Part shown: in pieces, positions 51,189-61,093 of the stretch
Position numbering within the stretch: position 1 is the stretch's first letter
Layout: every line of letters begins with the position of its first letter
Assembly (NCBI GenBank): GCA_020632635.1
Contig: JACKFE010000004.1
Span: 62,001 to 126,000 of the forward strand
Direction: 5' to 3'
Origin: Nitrospiraceae bacterium
Lineage (GTDB): Bacteria; Nitrospirota; Nitrospiria; Nitrospirales; UBA8639
DNA: 64,000 nt
The notes under the pieces: generated by a model
Told to the model about the DNA's origin: nothing
Database searches by the model: none
The model's input: the letters and a program-made list of their open reading frames with translations, nothing else
Translations under genes and position numbers: made by a program

Positions 51189-52514
51189 ATGAAGCTGGAA
51201 ATGACTGAATTGGGTCCCGTCAAGCGGGCTCTCAAAATCGAAGTCCCCGAAGATGCGGTGAAAACCGAGTTCCAAAAAGTGTATGCCCAACTTAACCGCC
51301 AGGTACGTATTCCCGGTTTTCGACCGGGAAAAGCCCCTGTCGCTTTGTTGGAAAAACGGTATGCAGACATGGTCGAACAGGATGTCGTGCAACGGCTGGT
51401 TCCTGATTATTATCAGCGGGCGATTAAAGAGGCAGGGGTTAGGCCAGTGACGGTGGAAATTCCTCCACTTGAACGGATGAAGGTCAAGGCCAATACCGCC
51501 TTTACCTTTACGGCCACGATGGAAATAAAACCTACAATCCAGCTGGGTGATTACCGGCCACCGAACCCCATTTCCCTAAAAAAGGATTCTCGGACGGTGA
51601 CGGATGATCAAATTGACAAGGCGCTTCAGTCTTTGCGCGAGGAACATGCCCAGATTGATGCGGTTCCGGCCAATACCCCCTTGCGAGACGGTCTCTATGC
51701 CATGCTGAACATTGAAGGATTTATCGATGGCCAAGCGGTGGAGGCTGCCCAAAAGACCGGTCATTTACATCCTGTCGGCGTGAAGGCTTCCATATTTGGA
51801 GTGAGTGTGGATGAACAGTTAAGCGGGAAAACCGCGGGAGAAACCGTTGAGGTTTCCCAGGCGTATCCCGAGAACCATCCCGATGCCCCATTGGCAGGTA
51901 AGACACTGGTCCTCAAGTTGGCGATTGAAGCGGTGAAAGAAAAGAAATTGCCCGATCTGGATGACGAATTTGCTAAGGATTGCGGGGATTACGAATCGCT
52001 GGAGAAATTGAAAAGTACCATTCAGTCTCGGCTTGAGGACATTTTGAAGCAAGATATTGAAGAGGGATATAAAGATCAGATCATCGAACGGCTTCTGCAA
52101 ATGCATCATTTTGAAATCCCGGAAGCCCTGATCGATCGGGAATTGCAAACGCTGGTTCGGCAGAAAATGCTCAAAGAGCATCGTCATGCCCATCAGGAGG
52201 ATGATCTGGAAGAGCCGGTGCGGTTACAGGAGGAAGCCAAGCGGCTTCAGCAGGAATTGCAGCCGGAGGCCAAGCGACGCGTGAAATTGAGTTTGATTTT
52301 GGAGGCAGTGGCTCAAAAGGAAGAGATTGAAATCGGCCAGGAGGAAGTGGAAGCTGAAGTCCAAAAGTTGGCTCAGACGTTAAAGATGCCAGGAGCTGAA
52401 ATCCGACGGATGATTGAGGCCGGTGGCCCTGGAGCTCAAGAGGAATTTCGCGAACGGATGAAAGCCGAGAAGGCGTTGCAGTTTGTCTATCAAAATGCGG
52501 TTATTCAGGGATAA
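51189..52514 (+). CDS. tig: Trigger factor, ribosome-associated chaperone/PPIase
   Basis: This 441-aa protein is full-length trigger factor. The N-terminal ribosome-binding domain has GPVKRALKIEVPEDAV and the signature GFRPGKAPVALLEKRY near residues 38-53. A central FKBP-like PPIase domain lies at about 160-245 (LRDGLYAMLNIEGFIDGQ in part). The long helical C-terminal cradle is rich in Glu/Lys/Gln. It binds nascent chains at the exit tunnel. The start at 51189 is chosen from the family N-terminus; the longer frame reads into the tRNA. It heads the tig-clpP-clpX order. Confidence 0.95.
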   Translation: MKLEMTELGPVKRALKIEVPEDAVKTEFQKVYAQLNRQVRIPGFRPGKAPVALLEKRYADMVEQDVVQRLVPDYYQRAIKEAGVRPVTVEIPPLERMKVKANTAFTFTATMEIKPTIQLGDYRPPNPISLKKDSRTVTDDQIDKALQSLREEHAQIDAVPANTPLRDGLYAMLNIEGFIDGQAVEAAQKTGHLHPVGVKASIFGVSVDEQLSGKTAGETVEVSQAYPENHPDAPLAGKTLVLKLAIEAVKEKKLPDLDDEFAKDCGDYESLEKLKSTIQSRLEDILKQDIEEGYKDQIIERLLQMHHFEIPEALIDRELQTLVRQKMLKEHRHAHQEDDLEEPVRLQEEAKRLQQELQPEAKRRVKLSLILEAVAQKEEIEIGQEEVEAEVQKLAQTLKMPGAEIRRMIEAGGPGAQEEFRERMKAEKALQFVYQNAVIQG

Positions 52515-52609
52515 GCTGTCAAGAGTGATGCTGTCTGTCAGGCATGCTCCAAAGGTTTTCCTTACAAAATCCGATATATACCCTAAAAAGAAAGAGGAGG
52601 TTTGAAGGC

Positions 52610-53239
52610 ATGCTTATTCCGATGGTCATTGAACAAACAAATCGTGGTGAACGGGCCTACGATATTTACTCCCGTCTGCTCAAGGACCGAATCATCTTTT
52701 TAGGAGCCCCCATTGATGATGTCTTTGCCAATGTGATCATTGCCCAACTGTTGTTTTTGGAAGCCGAAGATCCTGAAAAAGATATTCATCTGTATGTCAA
52801 TTCTCCCGGGGGGAGCGTGACGGCAGGATTAGGTATTTATGATACGATGCAATATGTGAAGTGTCCCATTACGACGATTTGTCTTGGACAAGCGGCCAGT
52901 ATGGGAGCGTTTCTGTTAACGGCAGGCACCAAAGGTAAGCGGTTTGCGCTGCCCAATGCCCGCGTTATGATTCATCAACCCATGGGTGGGTTTCAAGGGC
53001 AAGCCACGGAAATTGATATTCATGCCCGCGAAATTCTGAAGATTCGGGAAAAGTTAAATCAGATTATGGCCCAACATACTGGGCAACCATTGGAAAAAAT
53101 TGCCCAAGATACGGAGCGGGATTATTTTATGTCGGCAGATGAGGCAAAGGCCTATGGATTAATTGATGAAGTCATTGTCAGAAGTCAGGAAAAGTCTCAG
53201 ACCAACGGAGCCAAATCTGCTGGGAAAGACAAAGGCTAA
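52610..53239 (+). CDS. clpP: ATP-dependent Clp protease proteolytic subunit
   Basis: This 209-aa serine protease has NSPGGSVTAGLGIYDTM, the catalytic Ser in GQAASMGAFLL and His in VMIHQPMGG. The start at 52610 has GAGGAGG about 10 nt upstream and fits the family (MVIEQTNRGERAYDIYSRLL in part). It forms the 14-mer chamber that works with ClpX or ClpA. It lies between tig and clpX. Confidence 0.96.
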   Translation: MLIPMVIEQTNRGERAYDIYSRLLKDRIIFLGAPIDDVFANVIIAQLLFLEAEDPEKDIHLYVNSPGGSVTAGLGIYDTMQYVKCPITTICLGQAASMGAFLLTAGTKGKRFALPNARVMIHQPMGGFQGQATEIDIHAREILKIREKLNQIMAQHTGQPLEKIAQDTERDYFMSADEAKAYGLIDEVIVRSQEKSQTNGAKSAGKDKG

Positions 53240-53297
53240 GCAACAATGCCACCATTTCTCTTGATTGTTCAATTCACGCAGGGAAAGGATTCCCCAT

Positions 53298-54557
53298 ATG
53301 GCAAGACAAGCCAAGTCTGACGCCAATCTTCGTTGTTCTTTTTGTGGAAAAAGTCGAGATCAGGTCCGAAAGTTAATCGCTGGACCTACCGTGTATATTT
53401 GCGATGAATGCGTAGGGCTCTGTAACGAAATCATTTCAGAAGACTGGCAAGAAACCCGTGAGGAAATTTCTTCCAAACTCAGCAAACCCGTCGATATTCA
53501 TCAACATCTCAATCACTACATTATCGGCCAAGAGCGTGCGAAAAAGGTCCTTTCCGTGGCGGTCTACAATCATTACAAGCGTATTGCGGCCAATGAAACG
53601 GAAGATATTGAACTTCAAAAAGGGAATATTCTGCTCATTGGTCCCACCGGAACAGGAAAAACGTTGTTTGCCCAGACCTTGGCTCAGCAGTTGGATGTGC
53701 CGTTTACCATTGCCGATGCCACGACACTGACCGAAGCCGGGTATGTGGGGGAAGATGTCGAAAATATTATTTTGAAACTGCTTCAGGCTGCGGACTATGA
53801 AGTCGAGCGGGCAGAACGTGGCATTGTGTATATCGATGAAATTGACAAGATTACGAGGAAATCTGATAGCCCCTCGATTACCCGTGATGTCTCCGGCGAG
53901 GGCGTTCAGCAGGCGCTGTTAAAACTCATTGAGGGGACGGTAGCGAATGTGCCTCCTCAAGGTGGACGAAAACATCCTCATCAAGAATTTATTCAGGTCA
54001 ATACCACCAATATTTTGTTTATCTGCGGGGGAGCCTTTGTGGGTTTGGAATCGATTATCGAGAGACGGCTCAACCAAAAACGTCTGGGATTTGGGGCCGA
54101 TATTCAAGGAAAGGGCAAACATCAAATTGGTGATCTCTTTTCCAAGGTGGAGCCGGAGGATCTCCTTCAGTTTGGACTGATTCCTGAATTTATTGGACGG
54201 TTGCCGGTGTTGGCGACCTTGGATGAGTTGGATGAGACGGCCCTGGTCCGCATTTTGACCGAGCCTAAGAATGCCTTGATCAAGCAGTACCAGAGATTAC
54301 TGGCTTTTGATAAGGTGAAACTTAAGTTTACTGATGGAGCCTTAGTAGCCATTGCTCAAAAAGCATATAAACAAAAGACCGGTGCCAGGGGATTGCGGGC
54401 CATTATGGAATCCATGATGTTGGATGTGATGTATGATATTCCTTCCCAATCCGAGGTCAAGGAAGTGCTGGTGACTGAGGACGTGATTCAGGGAAAAGGT
54501 GAACCGATTAAGGTGTTTGAACAACACAAGGGGGTGAAGCCAGCCGTCGGTTCCTAG
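53298..54557 (+). CDS. clpX: ClpX ATPase subunit of Clp protease
   Basis: This 419-aa protein has the N-terminal C4 zinc domain (CSFCGKS, then CDECVGLC), Walker A GPTGTGKT, Walker B IVYIDEIDKI, the pore loop GYVGED and the ClpP-binding IGF-type loop region around LGFGADIQ. It unfolds tagged proteins and feeds them to ClpP. Its end converges on topA with a gap of only 23 nt, where CCCATCGGG followed by TGTATTTTT could give weak termination. Confidence 0.96.
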   Translation: MARQAKSDANLRCSFCGKSRDQVRKLIAGPTVYICDECVGLCNEIISEDWQETREEISSKLSKPVDIHQHLNHYIIGQERAKKVLSVAVYNHYKRIAANETEDIELQKGNILLIGPTGTGKTLFAQTLAQQLDVPFTIADATTLTEAGYVGEDVENIILKLLQAADYEVERAERGIVYIDEIDKITRKSDSPSITRDVSGEGVQQALLKLIEGTVANVPPQGGRKHPHQEFIQVNTTNILFICGGAFVGLESIIERRLNQKRLGFGADIQGKGKHQIGDLFSKVEPEDLLQFGLIPEFIGRLPVLATLDELDETALVRILTEPKNALIKQYQRLLAFDKVKLKFTDGALVAIAQKAYKQKTGARGLRAIMESMMLDVMYDIPSQSEVKEVLVTEDVIQGKGEPIKVFEQHKGVKPAVGS

Positions 54558-54580
54558 CCCATCGGGTGTATTTTTCAGCC

Positions 54581-56869
54581 CTAACTGGCTTCCTGGTATC
54601 CACATTCTTCCTTTTGACATTGAATTTTTGGTCCCGCTTGCTTGCGAACCTTTTCAATAAGAAAGGGAGAATGGCATTGTGGACACGGTCGGTTTACCGG
54701 TTTATCCCACAGAGCAAATTTACAGGTAGGGTATTTGCTGCAGGAGTAAAATGTGCGGCCCTTTTTCGTTCGCTTTTGAACGAGATCCCCTCCGCATCCT
54801 TCGGTGGGACATTTCACGCCCAGCTTAAGCGGTTTCGTGGTTTTACATTCCGGATACTTGGAGCAAGCCAAAAAATTTCCAAAACGTCCACGCTTGACGA
54901 CCATGGTACTGCCGCACTTTTCGCACGGTTCGTCTGATGTTTCAACCTGTTCTTCAACAATTTCAATCTTTCCATCTTCGTCTTTGGTAAATTGTTTGGT
55001 GTTTTTGCATTCGGGGTAACCAGGACAGGCTAGGAAATGTCCATGGCGACCCCATTTGACGACCATGAGTTGTCCACATTTTTCACAGGGGATTTCGGTA
55101 GGCTCTTCTTTTCCCTTTAAATCCTCCATGTTGGTTTCTGCGGAAGCCAGATCCTTCATGAAAGGCTGATAAAATTCCTTTACGGTCGTGACCCATTCTT
55201 TTTCCCCTTCTTCAATCCCATCCAATTCATTTTCCATTTTTGCCGTAAATTCAACGTCGAACACATCGGGAAAGTGGCCGATAAGCCGGTCATTGACCAG
55301 AGTGCCTAACTCCGTGGGGCGGAAACGGGCGTCTTCCTTTTCGACGTAATGGCGGTCCTGAATAGTTGAAATAATGGTGGCATAGGTAGAGGGTCTTCCA
55401 ATCCCCTTTTCTTCCATGGCTCGAATCAACATGGCCTCATTGTATCGAGGTGGAGGTTGCGTGAAATGCTGTTTTGGCTGGATACCAGATTCCTCTCCTT
55501 CTATGAGGGTGAGTGATTCTCCAACGCTGAGTGGAGGCAAGGAGGTGTTTGTGCCTGGTGCTCCGTCTTCCTCCGCTGCAAGGTTTTCTGGTGAGGGCTC
55601 GGTTTCCTCTCGATAGACCCGGCGGAATCCATCAAATTTTTCCACTGTGCCGCTGGCCCGGAATGTATATTGGTTCGCTCGAATATCGACTTGAGTAATG
55701 AGATCCAGCCCATTGGTCATTTGAGAGGCGACGAATCGATTCCAAATCAGTTTGTACAGTTTATAGAGATCGGGCTCGAGGAATGGGCGAAGGCTTTCGG
55801 GGTCACGTTTGACGGAAGTTGGGCGAATAGCCTCATGAGCTTCTTGGGCGGCTTTTTGGACCTTATATGTATTGGGTTGAGCTGGAAGATAAGATGCACC
55901 AAAGGAATCCTGAATATATCCTCGAAGTTCTTCAAGCGCTTCCGGTGAAATACGAGTGGAGTCCGTCCGCATATACGTGATTAACCCCACTTGGCCTTCC
56001 TCGCCAATTTCGATTCCTTCATACAGGCGTTGGGCCAGCATCATGGTTTTTTTAGCAGCGAATCGAAGTTTCCGGGCGCTATCCTGTTGCAATCGACTGG
56101 TGACAAAGGGTGGAGAGGGATTGCGCCGTTTTTCTTTTTGGTCAATATTGGAGACGGAATAAGCGGCTTGGTTTAAGTCATGAAGGATTTGGGTCGTTTG
56201 GGCTTCGGTCGTGATGGTAAGCCGTTCCCCGTTCAATTCGGTGAGTTTGGCTGGAAATGTGGGGGGTGATTCACCCGCTAACAGGGCGGTAATGGTCCAA
56301 TATTCTTCGGATTGAAATGCCTCTCGTTCTGCCTCTCTTTCGCAAATTACTCGAACGGCCACCGATTGCACTCGACCCGCACTGAGTCCGCGGCGAATTT
56401 TCTTCCACAAAAGCGGACTCAGGAGATACCCGACTAAACGATCGAGGACACGTCGGGCTTGCTGTGCATTCACCTTCTGCATGTTGATAGTGCTGGGGGA
56501 TTTGATTGCTCGCTTCACGGCAGCTTCCGTGATTTCATTGAGCAGAATGCGATGAATGCGGGGACCGCTATCGCTGAGTTCCTCGGCAATATGCCAAGCA
56601 ATGGCTTCCCCTTCACGATCAGGGTCTGGGGCGAGATAAATGTCTTTGGCTTTTTTCGCGCTTGCCTTGATTTCTTTGAGAATTTTACTCTTTCCGCGAA
56701 TGACCACATAATGCGGTTCAAAGTTATGTTCCAAGTCGATGCCTAGTTTACTTTTCGGCAGGTCTTTGAGATGTCCCACTGACGCTAAGACTTGGTAATT
56801 GCGCCCCAAATATTTGGAAAGGGTCTTGGCTTTCGTAGGCGACTCTACAATGACGAGTGATTTAGCCAT
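54581..56869 (-). CDS. topA: DNA topoisomerase I (type IA)
   Basis: This 762-aa protein begins with the Toprim domain (LVIVESPTKAKTLSKYLG, then DPDREGEAIAWH). The catalytic Tyr is in GLITYMRTDSTRIS near residue 296. Four C-terminal zinc-ribbon-like modules follow from about residue 590: CEKCGQLMVVKWG, CEKCGSTMVVKRG, a CPTEGCGG type and CPQCHSPF. It relaxes negative supercoils. It is followed upstream by dprA on the same strand, the common dprA-topA order. Confidence 0.96.
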   Translation of the reverse strand: MAKSLVIVESPTKAKTLSKYLGRNYQVLASVGHLKDLPKSKLGIDLEHNFEPHYVVIRGKSKILKEIKASAKKAKDIYLAPDPDREGEAIAWHIAEELSDSGPRIHRILLNEITEAAVKRAIKSPSTINMQKVNAQQARRVLDRLVGYLLSPLLWKKIRRGLSAGRVQSVAVRVICEREAEREAFQSEEYWTITALLAGESPPTFPAKLTELNGERLTITTEAQTTQILHDLNQAAYSVSNIDQKEKRRNPSPPFVTSRLQQDSARKLRFAAKKTMMLAQRLYEGIEIGEEGQVGLITYMRTDSTRISPEALEELRGYIQDSFGASYLPAQPNTYKVQKAAQEAHEAIRPTSVKRDPESLRPFLEPDLYKLYKLIWNRFVASQMTNGLDLITQVDIRANQYTFRASGTVEKFDGFRRVYREETEPSPENLAAEEDGAPGTNTSLPPLSVGESLTLIEGEESGIQPKQHFTQPPPRYNEAMLIRAMEEKGIGRPSTYATIISTIQDRHYVEKEDARFRPTELGTLVNDRLIGHFPDVFDVEFTAKMENELDGIEEGEKEWVTTVKEFYQPFMKDLASAETNMEDLKGKEEPTEIPCEKCGQLMVVKWGRHGHFLACPGYPECKNTKQFTKDEDGKIEIVEEQVETSDEPCEKCGSTMVVKRGRFGNFLACSKYPECKTTKPLKLGVKCPTEGCGGDLVQKRTKKGRTFYSCSKYPTCKFALWDKPVNRPCPQCHSPFLIEKVRKQAGPKIQCQKEECGYQEAS

Positions 56870-56938
56870 AGGTTTTTCTTTGTAATTCCCAGATATTTCA
56901 ATGATTACCCCTGCCTAGTTTGACGGAGGCGTGAATTC

Positions 56939-58075
56939 TTATCGGACCGGAACTTGCAGATATTGAAGCCCCGGTACTTGTTTTATAAGGCCTTTGATCT
57001 CCAAAGACAAGAGAATACTCATGACCTCGGAGGGAGAATAGGAACTTTGAGAGATTAATTCGTCAAGGGAAACGGGATCAAGGGGAATCAATTTTAGGAC
57101 GTGGCGTTCTTCCGGTCCCAGATCGGAGAGGTGAGAGTTGTCCTTGGTGGTAAGTTGTTGTTTTTCCAGCTGCTCCTGAAATTCTGGATCAAGCATGGGA
57201 ATGATTTCTTCAAGAATGTCTGATACGCCTTCGACCAATTTGGCACCCTGTTTAATAAGAAGGTGAGGTCCTTTGCTCAGTGAATGGTGAACAGGGCCTG
57301 GAACGGCAAAGATTTCACGATTTTGTTCCAAGGCCAATCGCGCGGTGATAAGAGAGCCGCTCTTCAGTGTCGCTTCGGTGACAATCACTCCCAGTGCCAG
57401 TCCGCTGATCAACCGGTTGCGTTGAGGAAAGTGATATGCATGTGGAGGAGTTCCCATGGGGAATTCAGAGAGCACCGCGCCTCGTTCCTCGATTGTTGCC
57501 CGAAGGGAACGATGTTCAGGCGGGTACATCTGATCAATGCCACATCCCAGTACTGCCAGCGTTCGTCCTGAGGCGGCTATGGCGCCTTCATGGGCCATCC
57601 CGTCCGTTCCCCTGGCTAAGCCACTTACAATGGTAAATCCCAATGAGGCTAAATCCCCACTTAACTTCTGAGTAAACATGCGGCCGGGAGCTGATGCCCT
57701 TCTTGCGCCCACAATGGCCAGCGCATAATGATCCTGCGGAAGCAATTGGCCGGTATAGGCTAATATCGGGGGAGGGTCAGGAATGGTTTTGAGCCGGGCT
57801 GGATAATGCGGATCGGTGAAAGGGAGAAGAGAAAATTTTCCGGACTCAACTGCTGCCAACTCTTGCTCAATGAGTGGTTGAACTTCAGAGGGAAGTGGTT
57901 GGTGGATGGCGTGAGCCAGGGATGAGGAAATCTCCCCATGAGCCATCAGATCATCTCGAGATGCAGATCGAATGGCTTGAGGCGAACCGAAAGTGTTCAG
58001 CAGCCGGGTGTATAACCTAGGCCCCAGCCCTTTGACGGCACGAAGCTCAAGCCATTCTCGAAGCGGTGAGGTCAT
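56939..58075 (-). CDS. dprA: DNA processing protein DprA/Smf
   Basis: This 378-aa protein has an N-terminal HhH/SAM-like part (GLGPRLYTRLLNTFGSP) and the Rossmann core with LAIVGARRASAPGRMF, then IVSGLARGTDGMAHEGAI and LGCGIDQMYPPEHRSL. A C-terminal winged helix (VSLDELISQSSYSPSEVMSI) completes it. DprA protects incoming ssDNA and loads RecA in natural transformation. It lies 69 nt before topA and 15 nt after the RNase E/G gene. Confidence 0.95.
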   Translation of the reverse strand: MTSPLREWLELRAVKGLGPRLYTRLLNTFGSPQAIRSASRDDLMAHGEISSSLAHAIHQPLPSEVQPLIEQELAAVESGKFSLLPFTDPHYPARLKTIPDPPPILAYTGQLLPQDHYALAIVGARRASAPGRMFTQKLSGDLASLGFTIVSGLARGTDGMAHEGAIAASGRTLAVLGCGIDQMYPPEHRSLRATIEERGAVLSEFPMGTPPHAYHFPQRNRLISGLALGVIVTEATLKSGSLITARLALEQNREIFAVPGPVHHSLSKGPHLLIKQGAKLVEGVSDILEEIIPMLDPEFQEQLEKQQLTTKDNSHLSDLGPEERHVLKLIPLDPVSLDELISQSSYSPSEVMSILLSLEIKGLIKQVPGLQYLQVPVR

Positions 58076-58090
58076 GCCAAGGCCGCGTGG

Positions 58091-59644
58091 CTATGAGGCA
58101 TTGCGAGTCTCGGCGCGTGTCGGAGCTCGTCCGACCACCACAATATCATATTGCTCAAGGTGTAGGAGCGGGTCCGCTTTGAATGAAATCTGATGTTGAA
58201 ATTCCTGTTCTAACTGTTCAATGCTGCCATGTTCCGATTCAAAAAGGAGGTCAATGACTTTTGGGTTCGCTCCAACCACAATACGTTGCGCTTGGCCTCG
58301 ACTGCTTCCAATTCGCCGAATGTCACGAAAAATCTCGTAGGCCATGGTCATCGTGGATTTGGTATAGCCCCGTCCCTCGCAATCCCCGCAGACTTCTGAA
58401 AGGGTGCGGAGCAGGTCTTCCCGGACGCGTTCCCGAGAAATTTCAATAAGGCCCAAATCGGAGATGCGGGAAATTCTGGTTTGCGCTTTATCAGAAGCCA
58501 TGGCTTCTGAAAACGCCTGATAGACTTTTTCCCGATTCCGTTCCCGTTCCATATCAATAAAGTCAATAATGATGATTCCGCCGATTCCCCTCAATTTAAT
58601 TTGATAGGCAATTTCTTTGGCGGCTTCTAGGTTATTTTTGAGAATGGTTTCTTCCTGGTCACGTTTTCCCACGAACCGGCCGGTATTCACATCCACTACG
58701 GTCATGGCTTCCGTGTGATCGATGACGATGTGTCCTCCGGATTTCAGCCAGACTTTCCGGCTGAGCGCTCTGGTAATTTCCATTTCAATGCCAAGATGAT
58801 CGAACAACCCCTCTTGTTTTTTATCGTAAAAATGCACTCGACTGGCTTGTTCGGGGAGATACCGCCGAACGAAATCTTTTACCTCATCGAATCCGGCTTT
58901 GGAATCAATCAATAAACGGTCGACTTTTTTGGTGAACAAATCCCTGACGATCCGAAGTGGGAGGGATAAATCCGTATGCAATAAGGCCGGGGCCGCCTGG
59001 CTGTTGGAGGCTTTTAAGGTGTCTTCCCAGAGGGCGGTCAAAAACTTCACGTCCGTGATTAAATCTTCCTCGGGCACGCCTTCACAGACGGTACGGACAA
59101 TGTATCCATATTCGGGTTGGCGAATCCGCTTCATCAGATCCTTGAGCCGGTGCCGTTCCTCATCATTGGTAATGCGTCGGGAAACGCCCACGTGGTCTAC
59201 ATTGGGCATCAGAACTAAAAACCGCCCTGGCAGTGAGACATACGTTGTTATGCGAGGCCCTTTGGTTCCAATGGGTCCTTTGGAAATTTGGACTAAGAGC
59301 TCTTGCCCTTCCTGTAATAAACTTTCAATCGGACGCGCAGTTTGGCGGCGTGGTCGTGGGAGTTCGGCGCTTCGATCATCATCTTCGTTGTCCACTAAGG
59401 TGTCGCCGGGTTCGGTGCCGACCGAAAGATCCGACACGTGCATAAAGGCAGCCCGGTCCAAGCCAATATCCACAAATGCCGCCTGCATGCCCGGTAAGAC
59501 CTTGATGACTTTTCCTTTATAAATGTCACCGACAAAGTCCTTTTTTTTGGGGCGATCCACAAATAATTCTGTGACGACTTGATTGTCTAAAACGGCGACC
59601 CGTGTTTCTTCGCGGGTCACACTAATGGCGATTTCAACTCCCAT
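58091..59644 (-). CDS. rng: Ribonuclease E/G family endoribonuclease
   Basis: This 517-aa protein is RNase G-sized. It has an N-terminal S1 domain (VGDIYKGKVIKVLPGMQAAF) with an acidic insert near 75-95, and FDHLGIEMEITRALSRKVWL near the 5'-sensor region. The DNase I-like catalytic part has VDVNTGRFVGKRDQEET and IIIDFIDME with the metal-binding Asp residues. The zinc-link CGDCEGRG near 425-432 completes it. There is no long C-terminal scaffold, so it resembles RNase G more than RNase E. It begins the rng-dprA-topA series. Confidence 0.92.
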   Translation of the reverse strand: MGVEIAISVTREETRVAVLDNQVVTELFVDRPKKKDFVGDIYKGKVIKVLPGMQAAFVDIGLDRAAFMHVSDLSVGTEPGDTLVDNEDDDRSAELPRPRRQTARPIESLLQEGQELLVQISKGPIGTKGPRITTYVSLPGRFLVLMPNVDHVGVSRRITNDEERHRLKDLMKRIRQPEYGYIVRTVCEGVPEEDLITDVKFLTALWEDTLKASNSQAAPALLHTDLSLPLRIVRDLFTKKVDRLLIDSKAGFDEVKDFVRRYLPEQASRVHFYDKKQEGLFDHLGIEMEITRALSRKVWLKSGGHIVIDHTEAMTVVDVNTGRFVGKRDQEETILKNNLEAAKEIAYQIKLRGIGGIIIIDFIDMERERNREKVYQAFSEAMASDKAQTRISRISDLGLIEISRERVREDLLRTLSEVCGDCEGRGYTKSTMTMAYEIFRDIRRIGSSRGQAQRIVVGANPKVIDLLFESEHGSIEQLEQEFQHQISFKADPLLHLEQYDIVVVGRAPTRAETRNAS

Positions 59645-59967
59645 GCAATGCTCCTTGGTTGTCCGTTACCAAAGCCGAATCGGGTGGGCGGGCGACTTTC
59701 CCTGATGAGAATCCTTGCCAGCTTCTCCTTTCTGTCCTGCCCTCTGTCTAGGTCATAGGAAGTGATAGGGCTTTGGAGAAAGAAGTCGTTGGAAAGTCAG
59801 AGCCTTATCCTGATCGAATTTGGGTCAAGTGGGTAAAATTTCTTGAAAGAGTGAATATTGAGTCTGTCAATGGTCAATGGATTGTCCGAAAGTTTTGAAC
59901 CTCACGAAATGCCGGGAAGATTTTATCCTGTGAAGGATGGAATATATGCGAGACTCCCTAATTATAC
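59645..59967. other. Intergenic region rodA-rng
   Basis: This gap of about 320 bp between the rodA stop and the rng start shows no open frame with initiation signals and no strong hairpin with a T-run. The promoter for the rng-dprA-topA series should lie here. Nothing else is recognised. Confidence 0.5.
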
Positions 59968-61089
59968 CTAAATTAGTGAAAGTCGTCTTCTTTTCACATT
60001 CAGGAGCAATCCTAGTCCTGTGAGATTGACGACCATGGCGCTCCCACCGTAGCTCATTAAGGGAAGCGGAATGCCCACAATAGGGGCAAGTCCTGATGTC
60101 ATGGCTATATTGACGATGACCCCAAACCCAATCATGGCGACTACGCCGACGGCTAATAAAGAACCCATGACATCTTTGGTTTTACTGGCAATCTCCAGCC
60201 CCATTAAAAAGAGGATAATGTAAAGGGTTAAGAGTGCCACAGATCCTAAAAATCCCCATTCTTCGGCATAGACCGCAAAAACAAAGTCCGTATGGCCTTC
60301 AGGAAGAAATTTAAATTGGGTTTGGGTGCCCCCGTGTAACCCCTTCCCCAGCAGCTGTCCAGAGCCAATGGCAATACGCGATTGAAGACCATGATAGCCC
60401 TTGCCGCCAGGGTCCGAAGAGGGATCGACAAAACTTAAAATGCGGTCCTGTTGATAGCTGTGCAGAGAGCCCCATACTCCGCCCCAGGCGAAAGGGAACA
60501 GCATTAACCCCGCTAATATCATGAAACCGAAAGCCTTCGATTTCATGCCGACGGTCAAGAGAATCAATATGAAAATGGACAGAAATCCCAGGCTACTTCC
60601 TAGATCCGGTTGTTTCAGAATGAGTAAAAATCCGGGAAGAACGATGAGGGATGGGATAATAATTCGTTTGATCCAGCCTAATCGGCTTGTTGTGCCATAG
60701 TAGGCAGCCAGAGTGAGAATCAAGGGAATCTTGATAAATTCCGACGGTTGCATCATGAAGGGGCCAATGGGAATCCAACGTTGAGAGCCTCGACTGCTTT
60801 TGCCCATGATGACGACGAGGATAAGCAGGAGGAGTCCCAAGCCGTAGAGGATATACGACCACCTGACCAGTCGATGATAATCAATGCCTGCCGCCACCAT
60901 GAACGCAACCAATCCCACCCCCATCCAGGTCGTTTGCTTCCAATACACAGGAAAGGCCGAGGTGTCGGTATTGGAGACGGAATAAATGGAAAGAATGCCC
61001 ATGGAAATGATGGCAAGAATGACTCCCAAAAAGCACCAATCAAAGGCATCCAAGCCACGGCGGTTGACATTGTCATTCATTAACGACAT
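59968..61089 (-). CDS. rodA: Rod-shape peptidoglycan glycosyltransferase RodA
   Basis: This protein of about 373 aa belongs to the SEDS family, with about ten membrane segments. WIPIGPFMMQPSEFIKIPLIL, LKQPDLGSSLGFL, and GLAPIVGIPLPLMSYGGSAM near the C-terminus are SEDS signatures. RodA polymerises lipid II with its partner PBP2. I chose the ATG at 61089, 4 nt after the mrdA stop; a TTG at 61101 would extend it by four residues and overlap mrdA. Confidence 0.93.
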   Translation of the reverse strand: MSLMNDNVNRRGLDAFDWCFLGVILAIISMGILSIYSVSNTDTSAFPVYWKQTTWMGVGLVAFMVAAGIDYHRLVRWSYILYGLGLLLLILVVIMGKSSRGSQRWIPIGPFMMQPSEFIKIPLILTLAAYYGTTSRLGWIKRIIIPSLIVLPGFLLILKQPDLGSSLGFLSIFILILLTVGMKSKAFGFMILAGLMLFPFAWGGVWGSLHSYQQDRILSFVDPSSDPGGKGYHGLQSRIAIGSGQLLGKGLHGGTQTQFKFLPEGHTDFVFAVYAEEWGFLGSVALLTLYIILFLMGLEIASKTKDVMGSLLAVGVVAMIGFGVIVNIAMTSGLAPIVGIPLPLMSYGGSAMVVNLTGLGLLLNVKRRRLSLI

Positions 61090-61093
61090 GGTG